Below are positions 1 to 12,800 of a stretch of DNA of 64,000 nucleotides, one piece after another (the stretch's first letter is position 1; each line of letters starts with the position of its first letter). Source of the stretch: Paragordius varius (lineage: Eukaryota; Nematomorpha); the NCBI GenBank assembly GCA_964247055.1, contig OZ176052.1, forward strand, positions 10,478,001-10,542,000, given 5' to 3'. The notes beneath the pieces were generated by a model. That model saw only the letters and a list, made by a program, of their open reading frames with translations, made no database searches and had not been told where the DNA came from. Made by a program: the position numbers and the translations under genes.

Positions 1-497
1 TAACACTTGGATACAACACACTCACTTTAGTCCTTTGATTCAAATTGGGGTAGTTGGAGACCCCAGGCCTGTTTTAAATTAAATACTTAAAAATATATGG
101 AAGGAATCTAAACCATGGCAAAATTTTGGACTTATATAACATTAATTAACCGAAATATATAAAAAATTTTATTCAAAATCGAAGTGTTAAATTACATCTA
201 ACATTAGTAGAAATGAAAAAAGCTGTCTATTTTGTATTGTTTTTCATTTTACCATTGCAGAATGTCACGTTGACTAAATTTTTAACTTTCGGTTTTGGCT
301 TAAAATAAGTTATATCAAGTATTTTCGAATAATTTTTTTTATATACTTCGCTTTATTAATGTTATATAGGTGCAAGATTTTGCCATGGTTTTAACTCCTT
401 CCATACTTTTTAAAGAATTTAATTTAAAACAGTGGGGTATTTAACTACCACAATTTAAATCGAAGGACTAAAATGAATGTGTTGTATCCAAGTGTTA
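1..497. mobile_element. MITE, TAACACTT family, copy 1 (long/long ends)
   Basis: Both ends carry the same terminal inverted repeat: TAACACTTGGATACAACACA at the left and its complement at the right, continuing for about 50 bp through TTAGTCCTT and an ATTCAAATTGGGGTA block. The outermost TA on each side could be a TA target duplication, as in Tc1/mariner-type elements, but the left end lies on the window edge so this cannot be confirmed. No coding capacity. Three more copies lie at about 29.8, 47.0 and 61.2 kb. Confidence 0.8.
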
Positions 498-3173
498 ATA
501 AAAAATTTAATAAATATTATATTTTTGTTTTTTTATATGTAATTTAGTAAATGTTTTTGGAATGGAAGATATACATTTAACAAAATGTTTTATTCGACAA
601 ATGTGCACAGATTTGCCAATTTCCGATTAGGAGCTGTAAAAAAGAGGTATTAGTAAGTATTTCAAAACACTATGATAACTCTGTTGTATTTCCATCATAA
701 TATTTTATCAGGATAATTTGCCCTTTTTAGTATTTAAGTAGTATTTTAGGTTAGGCGCCAGTTTCAAGTTGAAGGGTGATTTTAATTTCTTTCAAATATT
801 AATTAAATTTATAAATGAACTCTAAAAAAGCAATCCAAAAGTAATAATTTTCGTTTATTATTTTTTGAAGTGTTTATTTAAAATCTGCTCTCAAAATGTT
901 TTAAAAAACAATTTGTCGTTGCATATATATTTTACTAATTATAGATTATTATAATATCTATAATTTTAAAAATTTAACTAATATAAATTTCATATATAAT
1001 ATTTGTTTTTCCATCTGATTCACTCCTTTTTGATAAAATCATCGGTATATATTTTTACCTGATAATTTTTAATTTCATAATTCCATTACACAAAACAATA
1101 CAATTAGGCCTTCACAGAATGTTTATGCTTAGAAATTCCGGATTTCGCGAATTTTTTTTATGGCATTTGTGAATTTATTTTATGAAAAACGTAATGAAAC
1201 ATTTAGAGTTTTTGATATTTATTTCACTTATTCACGGGATAAGCATGGAAAAAACTGGTATGATTATAAATTATACATTTTTATTAATACTATCTAGTTT
1301 ATGTTGAAAAATTATCCAATATTTTTTTGTTATATGACTTTTTATTTTCTATGTTTACTTTTAATAATATTTTTGTGGTATAAGATCGGATTAAGAACAT
1401 TATGATGGTAAGAGGATATAAAAGATACATGACCACAAACGAATATATTTTTAAAGTCGAGAACACCTTTACCTACTATAATGTATATATTCTAATAATA
1501 AAATTTAAAACATTACTGTGCAAAAAGTGTTGTATGTACATTTCAAAAAACAGACAGGGGTAATTACAAAGATTTGGGTTTAAATTTAATTTAATCCAAT
1601 ATGCATAGAATTTTATTACGTTTATTTGTACAACATACATCTGTATAATAATAATAATAATAGTAATATCAATTATAAATTTAATAATTTTGCAACAACG
1701 TTTATTTTCTGTTTGATTTATGAACTCTTTTCGGGAACCAAAAAAAAAGTTAGTTAGTTCATAAATTTTGTGCTTTAAATTTATTTTTATCAAATATTTA
1801 AAATCTATCTTTTATACATATATATGTAAGGGGTTTGAGGTAGACCACCCATGGCATTCACAGTTATTTAGTTATCAGATAAAAATATTTTTTCTTAAAA
1901 TACACATTCATTTGAAATTGGCTTGAGAATAAAAAAATTTAATTAGGAATCGGCTAGTGTTTTTCGCTAATCAAGTTTTTTTAAGGAAACACCTCATTTG
2001 TTGTACTCTACTAAAACGTAAAAGCATTCATTATCTGTGTTTTTTTTAAAAAAAATTAAGTTTAAATTAGAGTTCGGCGCCTAAAATCTTTACTTCAATT
2101 GCTTTTGCATCAAAAACTGTAATATGTTGTTGTAATTTATTTTAAGTTGAAAAAAAATAAGTCAAAAGTTAAACAATGGAAAAGTATGTAGCATTGAATT
2201 GTGTGTTTTTGGAGGTTTTTTTTCTTTTTTTTTCGAAATATTTGAATACCTTAACTACCTTGAGATGTTTGACTTTTATCAAAAATAAATTTTTCCCCAT
2301 TTCATATGTTGCATAGATAGTATTCAAATCTTTTGCATTTTATCATAAAAATTTTCAAGTGTTAAATAAATCAAAGTGTAAAACATAGTATGACTAAACA
2401 TGATAATTTGATCCATCCTAGGGGCAAAAAGAAATGGAAATTTTGATAGAATTTAGTTGTTTTACAATTTTTTGGTCGGTACTTTGGTTGATTCACACGT
2501 TATTTTTTAGATTTTTTGAGTTATGCCATATAAATAATTTTTGTAGATTATATGGAATTGACTTCCTTGTTAAATATTGAGTAATTAGTTTGTAATTATA
2601 AATTGATGTTAATCCTATGTCCTTACATACTAATTTAGCGTTGGATTCCCCTGTTATTATAATTAAAAAATATATAATTTATGAAAAATACGTCATTAAG
2701 TCATTTTTTCCAAGTATTCTTAGAATTAATTTTCATAATTTTTGACTTTAAAAAATATATATATTAATATGATTGCAAAGTGCTTTCTTTCGATTGCCAT
2801 TTCCACTTTTTCTATTTCATAATGTAGGTTGATGAAAGTTTATTGATTTTTTTGGCCATTAGGAACTCAAATTATTAATATATTTTTTTCAAAATAATGA
2901 AACATTTTGTATCTTTTTAAACGTCCGTCCCTAAACTGCTTGTTTTAAGGGAACGGCATCCTACCATTTTTCTTTTATATGCAATAAATCAATAATTTTT
3001 TGCTCTTTTATTGTGTAAATTGCAAGACACATCTGGACATTTTCTTTACCAATATCTAGCTAGTATTTTCGGTAATTTTAATTTCCTTACGTTTTGGGTC
3101 TTGCCAATAATCGAAAAAAGGAATTTTACATATAAAATGTATTAAAGTGAATTGAAATTTTTGAAATTTAGAA
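498..3173. other. Spacer upstream of the latrophilin gene; no gene seen
   Basis: A+T-rich sequence with short open frames only. The latrophilin signal-peptide exon and promoter should lie here or beyond the left edge. I looked for an ATG followed by a hydrophobic run and a GT donor and found nothing convincing. Confidence 0.5.
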
Positions 3174-3433
3174 CAGGGTTGTCCAACATTCGGCAATGCA
3201 AAATATTTATGCGGCCAGCGAGAAATTTTAAATAAATGTTAGGGAATCTAAGAAAAAAATAATTTTCTTAAACAAATTTCTGATAAATATTTTTGAATTT
3301 TGGCAAGAAGTTAGCAAAAAATGGTAAGATTAATAGTTGTTTTCACAGTCTAAGTGTAACTCATAAAATATTTGTTAATGCCCATATCGTTTCCAAATGC
3401 TGCCCTTAAAGCCATTTATGTTGGAAACCCCTA
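3174..3433. mobile_element. Non-autonomous hAT-like element (GTTGGAC family)
   Basis: The left end reads CAGGGTTGTCCAACAT; the right end, read inward on the other strand, is TAGGGGTTTCCAACAT. The flanks ATTTAGAA (3166-3173) and GTCTAGAA (3434-3441) match at 6 of 8 bases, as expected of an old 8-bp hAT duplication. About 260 bp, no coding sequence. Related copies lie at 8662-8849 and 55187-55450. Confidence 0.65.
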
Positions 3434-3877
3434 GTCTAGAATAAATATTTTCGACTTGAAGATGGCTAAAATTACTATTTTGGATTTAGTATTGACATCT
3501 TTGATACAGCAAAATTAGCCCTTTTTAGTTAGCCTTGATTTATTTATATAATTAATATTTTTTTCAAAATCTTTAAAAATTTTTGACAAATTAAATTATA
3601 TTCATTATAGAAAATTATTATTTCTCGATTTATTATTGATATGATTTTAATTTACAAAAATTAGCTTATATTATACAATTTTGGGATTGATTTTTTGAAA
3701 ATTGATATGATTTTAATTTAGAAAAATTAGCATTTATTACACAATATTGGAATTGATTTTTTAAAAAATTTGTTAAAGTTAAAATATTTCCCTTATATAT
3801 CCCTAACTTTATAATCCAGCAAATTAGGCCTTTTCTAAACATAAAACATATTTTTTAAAAAAATTTTTAATTTATAG

Positions 3878-6800
3878 CTCCTATAGTTGCCGTGGCCTGT
3901 GAAGAACAAATTTTCATAGCCAATTGCCATTCGGGTCAAGTTATACGCATCCTTAGTGCCATGTTTGGGCGTTTTAGTCTTTTACCTTGTAAGAATGATT
4001 TGGAGGATTTAAGCCTCGAAGATGTCGATTTACAGTGCATGAGCAAAAATTCAACCAGTATCGTTAAACGACGGTATATACTTTTGTTTTAAAAAAAACT
4101 ATTTATTATGATTATTATGTAAGATTGATATATTTGAGGTGCTCACACTTGACATAGAAAATAAAAGATTTGTTAAGTAGGTGTCTACAATTATACGCAT
4201 ATATATAATGTGGTATTTTTTTCTTTTTCTTTTGAGGTGGGGGTCGCTCCACCACTTTTAAAACAAATGTAATTATAATCTATTTGTTTGTAAATATATT
4301 AATTTATATGATTTGTCTTTTAGATGTTTTATATAATAAAAAAGTGTTTTGTTTGTACATATTACAGTTTTTGAATTTATTTTATTTTGTATGGTTTTAA
4401 GGCGCAAGGATTTATCGAATTTGTATCTTTTCTTTCTGACTTTATTTTTTCAAGTGTACATACACTTGATAAATTTATTTTTATAATAAGATATACGACG
4501 TAATCATTGAACTAGAAATATCTAATTGCTTTGCATATTAACTCTATACATACTTTTATTTACGCGCATTTCATAAGAATATTGAAATGCTAAAATTGAT
4601 TTTGTTTATACAAATATAATTTGAATAGATGTGAAAACTATCCGAGTTGTATGTTAAAAGCCTCACGAGACGTATTTGGTGATCCATGTTATGGTACACC
4701 AAAGTATTTGGAAATTCAATACTTTTGTGATTCAGGTTTTAGCTAACTATATTTTACTGATTTTTTACTTGCTTTGCACGTTATATAAAAGTTTGGCATA
4801 TAATTTTTGCTATATATATGATCTATCTTATGTTATATGATTCGTATTTATAACTTAGTTATATCGCTACGAAAATATAATGGTATTTAACGCATGTTTA
4901 GTTTGCAGGAAAGAGCTTTGTGGTCGTTATATTATTTTAATTATAAAACTGAAATATTTCATAAATGTTTAAATATTATACCACAAATATAAATCATATA
5001 AGTGCTTAGATAAAAATGTCTATAAATTTATATTTTTTTTATATGGGAATGTGGAAAATTAAGAATATTATAAAGGTGAACATGCCATTAAATTTATACA
5101 ATGTTTAGCCTACTAATTATATTTATAATTTGAAAAAGGGTTGTTAACTATATATTTTTTGGTGATTAGCAATATTCATTAAATCATCGCAAAAACTGTG
5201 AAATAATGTTTACGTTTTTCATATATAAAAAAACTAGAAAAATCTGTCCCTATATACAATATTGTCGATGATTATGAGTATGTGGAACCCGGGTCCATAA
5301 CTGGTATTGACTCAAATGCGCTCAAACCATCGACTTTAGGTAACATGTCACAAACACAAAACACACAATTTATATCGACAACGCTCAAAACTCTGGATAC
5401 AAAAATAGGGACAGGAGAATTAAAAAATGATTCATTAACAAACTTTTCACTCACGACAGTGACAGATATAAATTTTTCAGATTTTGTCTCAAATTCGACG
5501 ACCATTAACCCAACTTTAATTGGAAACAATGAAGTTGTGAGCAATGTAAATTCTATAACTTTTGCTAACGCTACCACTTTACACCATATTGATTCAATGG
5601 ATAAATCTTTTACGCCGGATAATTTGACAATTTTAAAGGAGACGCCATTGACTAACAATGAAATTATTTTAGTAAGTCTTGTTAATATACAGTTTGAATA
5701 GATAAATTTTAATTGAATTTTAAATAAATAAGTATACCACGGGTAATAATCATTAATTTTTTAACTCTTGATCAATGCTTACAACTGATTTTAAAATGTC
5801 CATCACCCATGTTTTTCTTTGTTTAAGTCTTAATTTAAATATAATTATAACTTTTTGATTAAGTCTTAAATTTACTACAATTTTAACAATTAATTATATT
5901 TGATTATGTTTGATTCCAAATAGACTAGTCCCACCATTTTAGTTAATGCAGAGAGACAAACACAGTTGACAGAACAAAGTGGAACACCACAGGAATATGA
6001 TAAGGCGATTTTTGAGACTTCCACACTCCAGGATAATGAAATAATTTTACAAGAGCAATCACAAAATCATTCAATAGTTTATGATAATTCATTAAACAAT
6101 GAAACACTCTTGATTCAAAAGGTATCCTCATTAGCCTTGTATTGTCCAAACGTTGTGTCACGGTTTATATTATGGCCCTCTACTCCACTCGGTATCTCAA
6201 TCCAACAAAAATGTCCAAACAACGCCATAGGTATATATATATATATATATATAGCATTTAGTAAAAAGATAAAATTATCTTTAAATAAGTAATGGTGATA
6301 GTTTTTCGCAAATATATAAGGTCATTTTATAATATTATTCGGTAAATTTACAATTACAGACCAATTTGTAAGATTATCATTTTTCAATGGATTTATGACA
6401 TTTTGTAGGATTTGCTCAATGGTTTTGTGGTTCTGATGGGCATTGGTTTCCACGTTTTCCCGATTTGAGTGGTTGTAGTTCGCAATGGAGCATAGACTTG
6501 GAGAATAAGGTTTATACAGTTTTTATACTTTTTTATTTAAATTTTTAGCTCCAATTTTGCTTTAATTGAATACATAATTAAAATATTTTTTACGTTTCTA
6601 AATATCTTTGGTATAAACTTAGCCATTTCTCAATTAATTTACGATTCCATTCCAGTATATACCATCCCTTAAAATTCCGTATTTTTTGATTAAAATTTCA
6701 TCGTCTAAAACCGTATTTAAATTTCATAAATAGCGATTCTTATAGGTCAATCTTAAAAATAAGATGCGAAATTTATTAAATCACGGTTTGAAGATGTAAT

Positions 6801-9800
6801 AAATGAATGGTTTAACTTTATATTTGGACTCTATTTTGAATGGCTTCTTAATTAGTGTTCTTTGATTAACACTCCATTTAGTACCATCGAAAAAATATGA
6901 GTGATATCCGATTCGCATTGGCTTATGAAATCTCTCAAAATACGAACGGTAAGGACATGTTGGGTGGCGATTTGAAACGCATTGTAAAATTGATTAAGCA
7001 TTTAGCAATCGATGGATTAAAATACAACCATACTAATACAACCTTAGAGAGAAACTTTACTCATGTATGCAAAACAAATATTTTTGTTTTTTAACACTTG
7101 ATTCAATTAATTTTTTAATTTGTTTTCAAATTAATTATTTGAGATATATTTGTATTAAAACATGTAGGATCTCATAAATGCCAGTAACAGTTTATTGAGT
7201 ACGGCTAAATGGAGAACTTGGAATGATTTTTCCACAGCTGATCGATGGAAAATAGGGAGCTCATTTCTCTCCGGGTTAGATAACATTGCCAACATGATCT
7301 CTTATCAATACAACTCTACTGATGCCACATCTCCCACGAAAATCTCTAAAATTATAGCTAATTATCCTTACATTGGTAAATATTTGCAAATATATTTATA
7401 CCATAAAGTGTAAAAAAGTTAAAACAGAAGGGACGTGAATATGCAAACAAAAAACAGTTTTTTGGAAAAAACATCATAAAAAAGATAAAGAACCTTAATC
7501 CATATTTTTATGATTGAAGGAGTTTATATATTAGCGTAAGAGACATTTAACGCCATATTTCATAATTTTGAATTTAACAACCATCACTCGCTAAAATGCA
7601 GTTTATTGGTTCAATTTATTAATATTGAAGCTGTTCTTTAAAAAACTTTTATTTTCACATATTTTTTGCCCTTTGTAAACTTTTGCGAATATGTGTTTTT
7701 TTTCAGTTATCAAAAGCGCAACCATAAATCTCAAATCATCACACGAAAGGACTATCACATTTTCTGATGTTGAAACGCAAAATCTTTCACGGCGATCACA
7801 TGAACAAATTGAATTTTTGCCACCCACAAAAATAAATAATGCTGATACTATTCAAAGCAGTCACAACTATATTATAACATTGTTGAGTGGAAGTATACTT
7901 GGTGTGCTTGCAAAATCACCCGCAAATGCTCTTTCTGAAGACAAATATCATAGTAGAGCTTATAATAAAAGGTCTGATTTCCCTGCTAAAACTCCCGAAC
8001 TATCCAAAGATAAAGTTCCAAGACTCGGTACCAAAATAATATCGATAATAAGTTCGCCCACCGGAATTAGTCATCTACCAAAAAACAATCACATTAATAA
8101 TAATAATAATTATACATTAAGCAATCAACATTTGCACCAATCCTACGTGCCCCTGAAACAAGCTATTGTGAGACTCAAGTTTTACATTCAACACTTTAAT
8201 CCAATCCCTATGTCAACACAATCGTTAAATTCGAGTTTTATACCAACTGAAGAATCTCAAATAGTTTTTCCTTCATGGATGCCTGGGAATCCCAAATGTG
8301 TGTTTTTCAATTTTTATGGCAGGTAAAAACAACGAAGTTACTTCATAAATTGGGAAATGTATGCTATAATTTTGCAAAATCCTAATTTATTTTCATTATT
8401 TGCCTGATTTTTATATGTTAATTATGTCTCCAAGAAATTTATTAAATTAATATATGTTTTAGTAATATATTCTATTTAATTATTGTGTAGTATTATTACC
8501 AAATAATATTATATTTTTAGATCAGATTGGTCCTCTGATGGGTGTTGGGTATCATCGTTTGACAAATCAAAGGGGGTAGTCACATGCGATTGCAATCATT
8601 TAACAAATTTTGCCGTTCTATTTGATGTTGTAGGATTTGAGGTATTGATTTTACGATAATGGCAGGGGTGTTCAACACGCTTTTTTGGTACGCAAAAGTC
8701 TTGTAAAAAAAATGTTAAAAAAATAAAAAATTGGCTTTTAATCAAAACTTTACCATTATTTAGAAGATATATCATATAAAATTAGGCCCAAAATAAATAT
8801 ATCATACAATCAAAGCAGCCGCGAAGATATTTGTGTTGGACATCCCTGATATAAGGAAATTTACCCAAAAAAATTTTGCAAAAGCTTATTATTTCATTAC
8901 ACTCTGTTTTTTAAGTATTATCATTTTATTTCTTTTATATTTCTTTGATAGATTCCAATTGAACACGACACCATGCTCAGTATTATAACATATGTTGGCT
9001 GCATAATATCCGCAGTGTGTCTCTTCATGGCATTTATAACCTTCCAGTATTTAAGGTATATTTTAGGTTTATATAATATGAAACAATTAATCGACTGCAG
9101 ATAACATATATGCTTAATATAATTTCAATTTTTATACAGTAAATCACCCTTATATAATGTTGAACTTTATAAAATTAATAATTAAACCACTTTTTCTGTT
9201 AATCTAATTTAATTAATTTTTTCAATATAATATTGATTAATATAAATTAACAAATTAAAAAATAATTTTATTTTTTTTGTTTTTTATTATTTTGCCCTGA
9301 AATGCCCATATTGAAATTAGTTTGTAGCAAGGTATCAATTAACTTAGATAAATAGGATATTGTTCAAAATTTATTATATATTTATTTAATACGGAATTGA
9401 TTTTTATAAACATTTTTTATTTATTATCTAGGAATTTGATGAACGAACGCATGATAATACATAAACATTTGTGCCTCAACCTTTTTATAGCCGAAATGAT
9501 ATTTTTATTTGGGATACAAGCTACGAGTCATAAAGTATTTTTTTGTTTCCTTATTGTATTTTACAACGTTTTCCCTTTAAATCTTAAATAATTATTATTT
9601 ATACAGGAAAGGAAACAAATTTTATAGCTAAATAAATATATTTTAAAATTAATTAAAAAATAAATTATCTAAATAAATAATTATGGTCAAAGTAAAGAAA
9701 GATCATACGGCGAAAGCAATTCATCATTATAGTTTTCAACCTTTAGTAAAGTTTTTTATTTTGCAGATTGGGTGATATAAATATGGATATAATTAAGAAT

Positions 9801-12800
9801 AAGGTAAGGAAAAATGCTAGAGATGATGAGATTGATGGTTGTTTTAATTTTTTATTTTTAAAACCTGAATTTATTTAAATATTAGATAAGAAAGGATATA
9901 TTTAATGATAAAAATAGAAATATTTTGATTAATTATGAAAAATCAGCATTATATACCATTTACGGCTCAAATTCACTCTCGAACAATTTAAAATCACCTT
10001 TGAACAATTCAAATTCACCCTAAAATATATTATGTGTTTTAAACATAAATATCAACTATATTTGTTTATATTTAAAAAATTACATTTCGTTTAATATTAA
10101 CATAATACTGAAAAAATGATAGATTATACCATAAAAAATAATCTATATTAATGATGAGTTATATTGGCTCGAAAACACATAACTTTTTTAGTGTGAATTT
10201 GAATTGTTCAAGGGTTAAACGGTTAATAATGTAATAAAAAATTTATTTAATCGTTTTCATACAATTTTTGATTTTTTTAGTTCTTATTAAAAAGAATTTT
10301 ATTTATTTGCATTTTTGTTTGCAGATTGGGTGTGCAATAGTAGCTGCATCTCTTCACTATTTTTTCTTGGTTGCCTTCCTATGGATGTTGATTGAAGGGA
10401 TTCAACTTTACACAATGTTAGTTGAAGTGTTTGAGAGTGAGAAATCAAAAATTAAGCCATACATTTATTTTGCCTATGGTGAGTTTCAATTATTATTTTG
10501 TTGGTATTTAGAGAAAAAAAATTGTTACATTACATTGTTATACTTTAATTAATAATTAGAATTTTATTTGTAATCATAGTTTTCGCATTATCTTTAAATT
10601 TGGAATAGAATACACTATACAATTTGAATCCTCTCAGATAATTAATTATTTTAGCTGAAATTTACTGTTTTTACAGCATAAAAATACTATAATTATCTCA
10701 AAACAATTTTATAGGTATCCCTTGTTTAATTGTTGGTATATCGGCTGCTATATTCCCTCAAGGATATGGAACGAACAAATAGTAATATACATTATAAATT
10801 TAATTTAATGATTTAAACATATTTTATTAGTTTGAAAATATTTTTTTTATAAAATCAAACAATATTTTATTTTGGCAATGTAGCTGTTGGTTAACATCTC
10901 AACGATATTTCATTTTCAGCTTTATCGGACCGGTCACTATGATTCTTGTGGTATGATTTTTTAAAAATTTATTTACATCTTCTTTATACCAAATACTTCT
11001 GATTAACTAACCACATATTGTAAATTAAAACATGTAATATCGAAGAAATTCAACATAATTTTAACCTCATTGTTTAGAGAACGATATTTCGCTTTTATTT
11101 AGTTGCCATATCTTGAACCTGTGAATACTTTCTTATTATATGTTGTTATTGTTCAACGGTAATTTTAATGGTACATCTTAATACTAGAACACTGTTAACA
11201 AAAAATTAAGCATTGGACATTTTTATTGCATTTGAAAAAATATATGATATATATGGTTTTTATATTGTAAACGGCTTTGATCAAGCTTTGATTTTTTTCC
11301 ACAAATGCTTCATATTCATATTCCACTATCTATACCAACTTTTGCGGTTATTTAAAGGTTCACTATTTATATATAAATATTATTTTTCGTATGTACTCGT
11401 TTTAACTCTATTTTTACATTCTTGTATTAGGCAAATTTTGTATTCCTTTGTATTGCGCTGTATATTATGGGACGCCACTTTCAACGCATGCCATATCATC
11501 AAGACAAATCTCGAATCTCACTTATACGGTACTTTTTATAATATTCTTCTGATACATTTCATTTCATTTAGCAAAATAAAATGTAAACCAAGGCAATCAA
11601 TCACTATATATTTTTATAAAAAATCCCTTTTTTGAATTTTTAGAACATGGTTAAAGGGTGCTGTCGTCCTAATATTCCTGATGGGTCTCACATGGCTTTT
11701 TGGTTTACTTAATTTGGATGGAAAAAATTTGGCATTTGCCTACCTATTTACAATTCTGAATTCATTTCAAGGCCTCTTTATCTTCGTATTTCATTGCGTT
11801 ATGAATGATAAGGTATTCTATTTATATTAAATATTTAAATGCTTTATAAACTAGAGATTAGAGTAATATTGAGATTATACGGACAAAATATTACAATTAA
11901 AGACAAATACAAACCGCAATTTTTAACCATGATTTTTCCCATATAAACTATGTAATTACCGTTTTAAAGTATATACATAAATAATTTACGTATCCTTTCC
12001 TTATTTTGAAACCATATTCTTAAGGTAGAACAATGTATTGATGTTTTTTTAAAAACAAATTTTAGTTTTAAGGTATTGTACGTGTAATATCATTTTTTGT
12101 AAAAATTTTCTGCATGACTTTCATGTTGATCCTTAATTGATAAAAAACTATTATTTTAAAATGTATTGTTGAAGTTTGAATGGCATTATTTACCCTATTT
12201 GACTCTTAATTTTAATTTTAAGAATGATCTTATAAAATGTGACCATAAACAATATTCTCATACCCAATCTAAAACTTTAAATTACACACACCCACAGGTA
12301 TTAAAGGAATATAAACGCTTATTTATGCGCTCATCTCTCATGCCTGGCTGGATTAAATCGTATGTGTGTATGCAACACTCTGGAACAACCACCTCGTCAA
12401 ATAAATTGATTGAACGGTTAATTACTCTTTCGTCTGGTGGATCTTCATCATCTAATCCCAATTTGGGAAACGGAAACAACATTATTAATAATAAAAACTT
12501 TAACAAAACTTTAAACCCCCGTATAAATGGTGGTAATAATGCTCATTCATTTAATCCAAAGGGAGGGCAAAATACCTTATATGCTAAAAGCTCCAACGAT
12601 AATGTCTTATTACAATCATCCAACCATCATCCCAGCGCAACTCTTAATAAAATTCTAGAGTCTCCTTCTGATGTTACCGATTACGATTCGCGTTTTCATC
12701 CAAACTTAAAAAATGGTAAAAGTGATTATGAAAATACGTATCGTATTTTACGACATCACCACCACCCTATATCGCTTGATAATAGTAGTAAACTGCAGAC

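Noticed and set aside
1476-1793. 105-codon minus-strand frame at the left of the window
   Set aside because: Low-complexity Ile/Asn-rich translation of A+T-rich DNA with no splice or start context.
5272-5658. 128-codon antisense frame
   Set aside because: Exactly overlaps the latrophilin Ser/Thr-rich stalk exon, which is supported by phase and splice sites.
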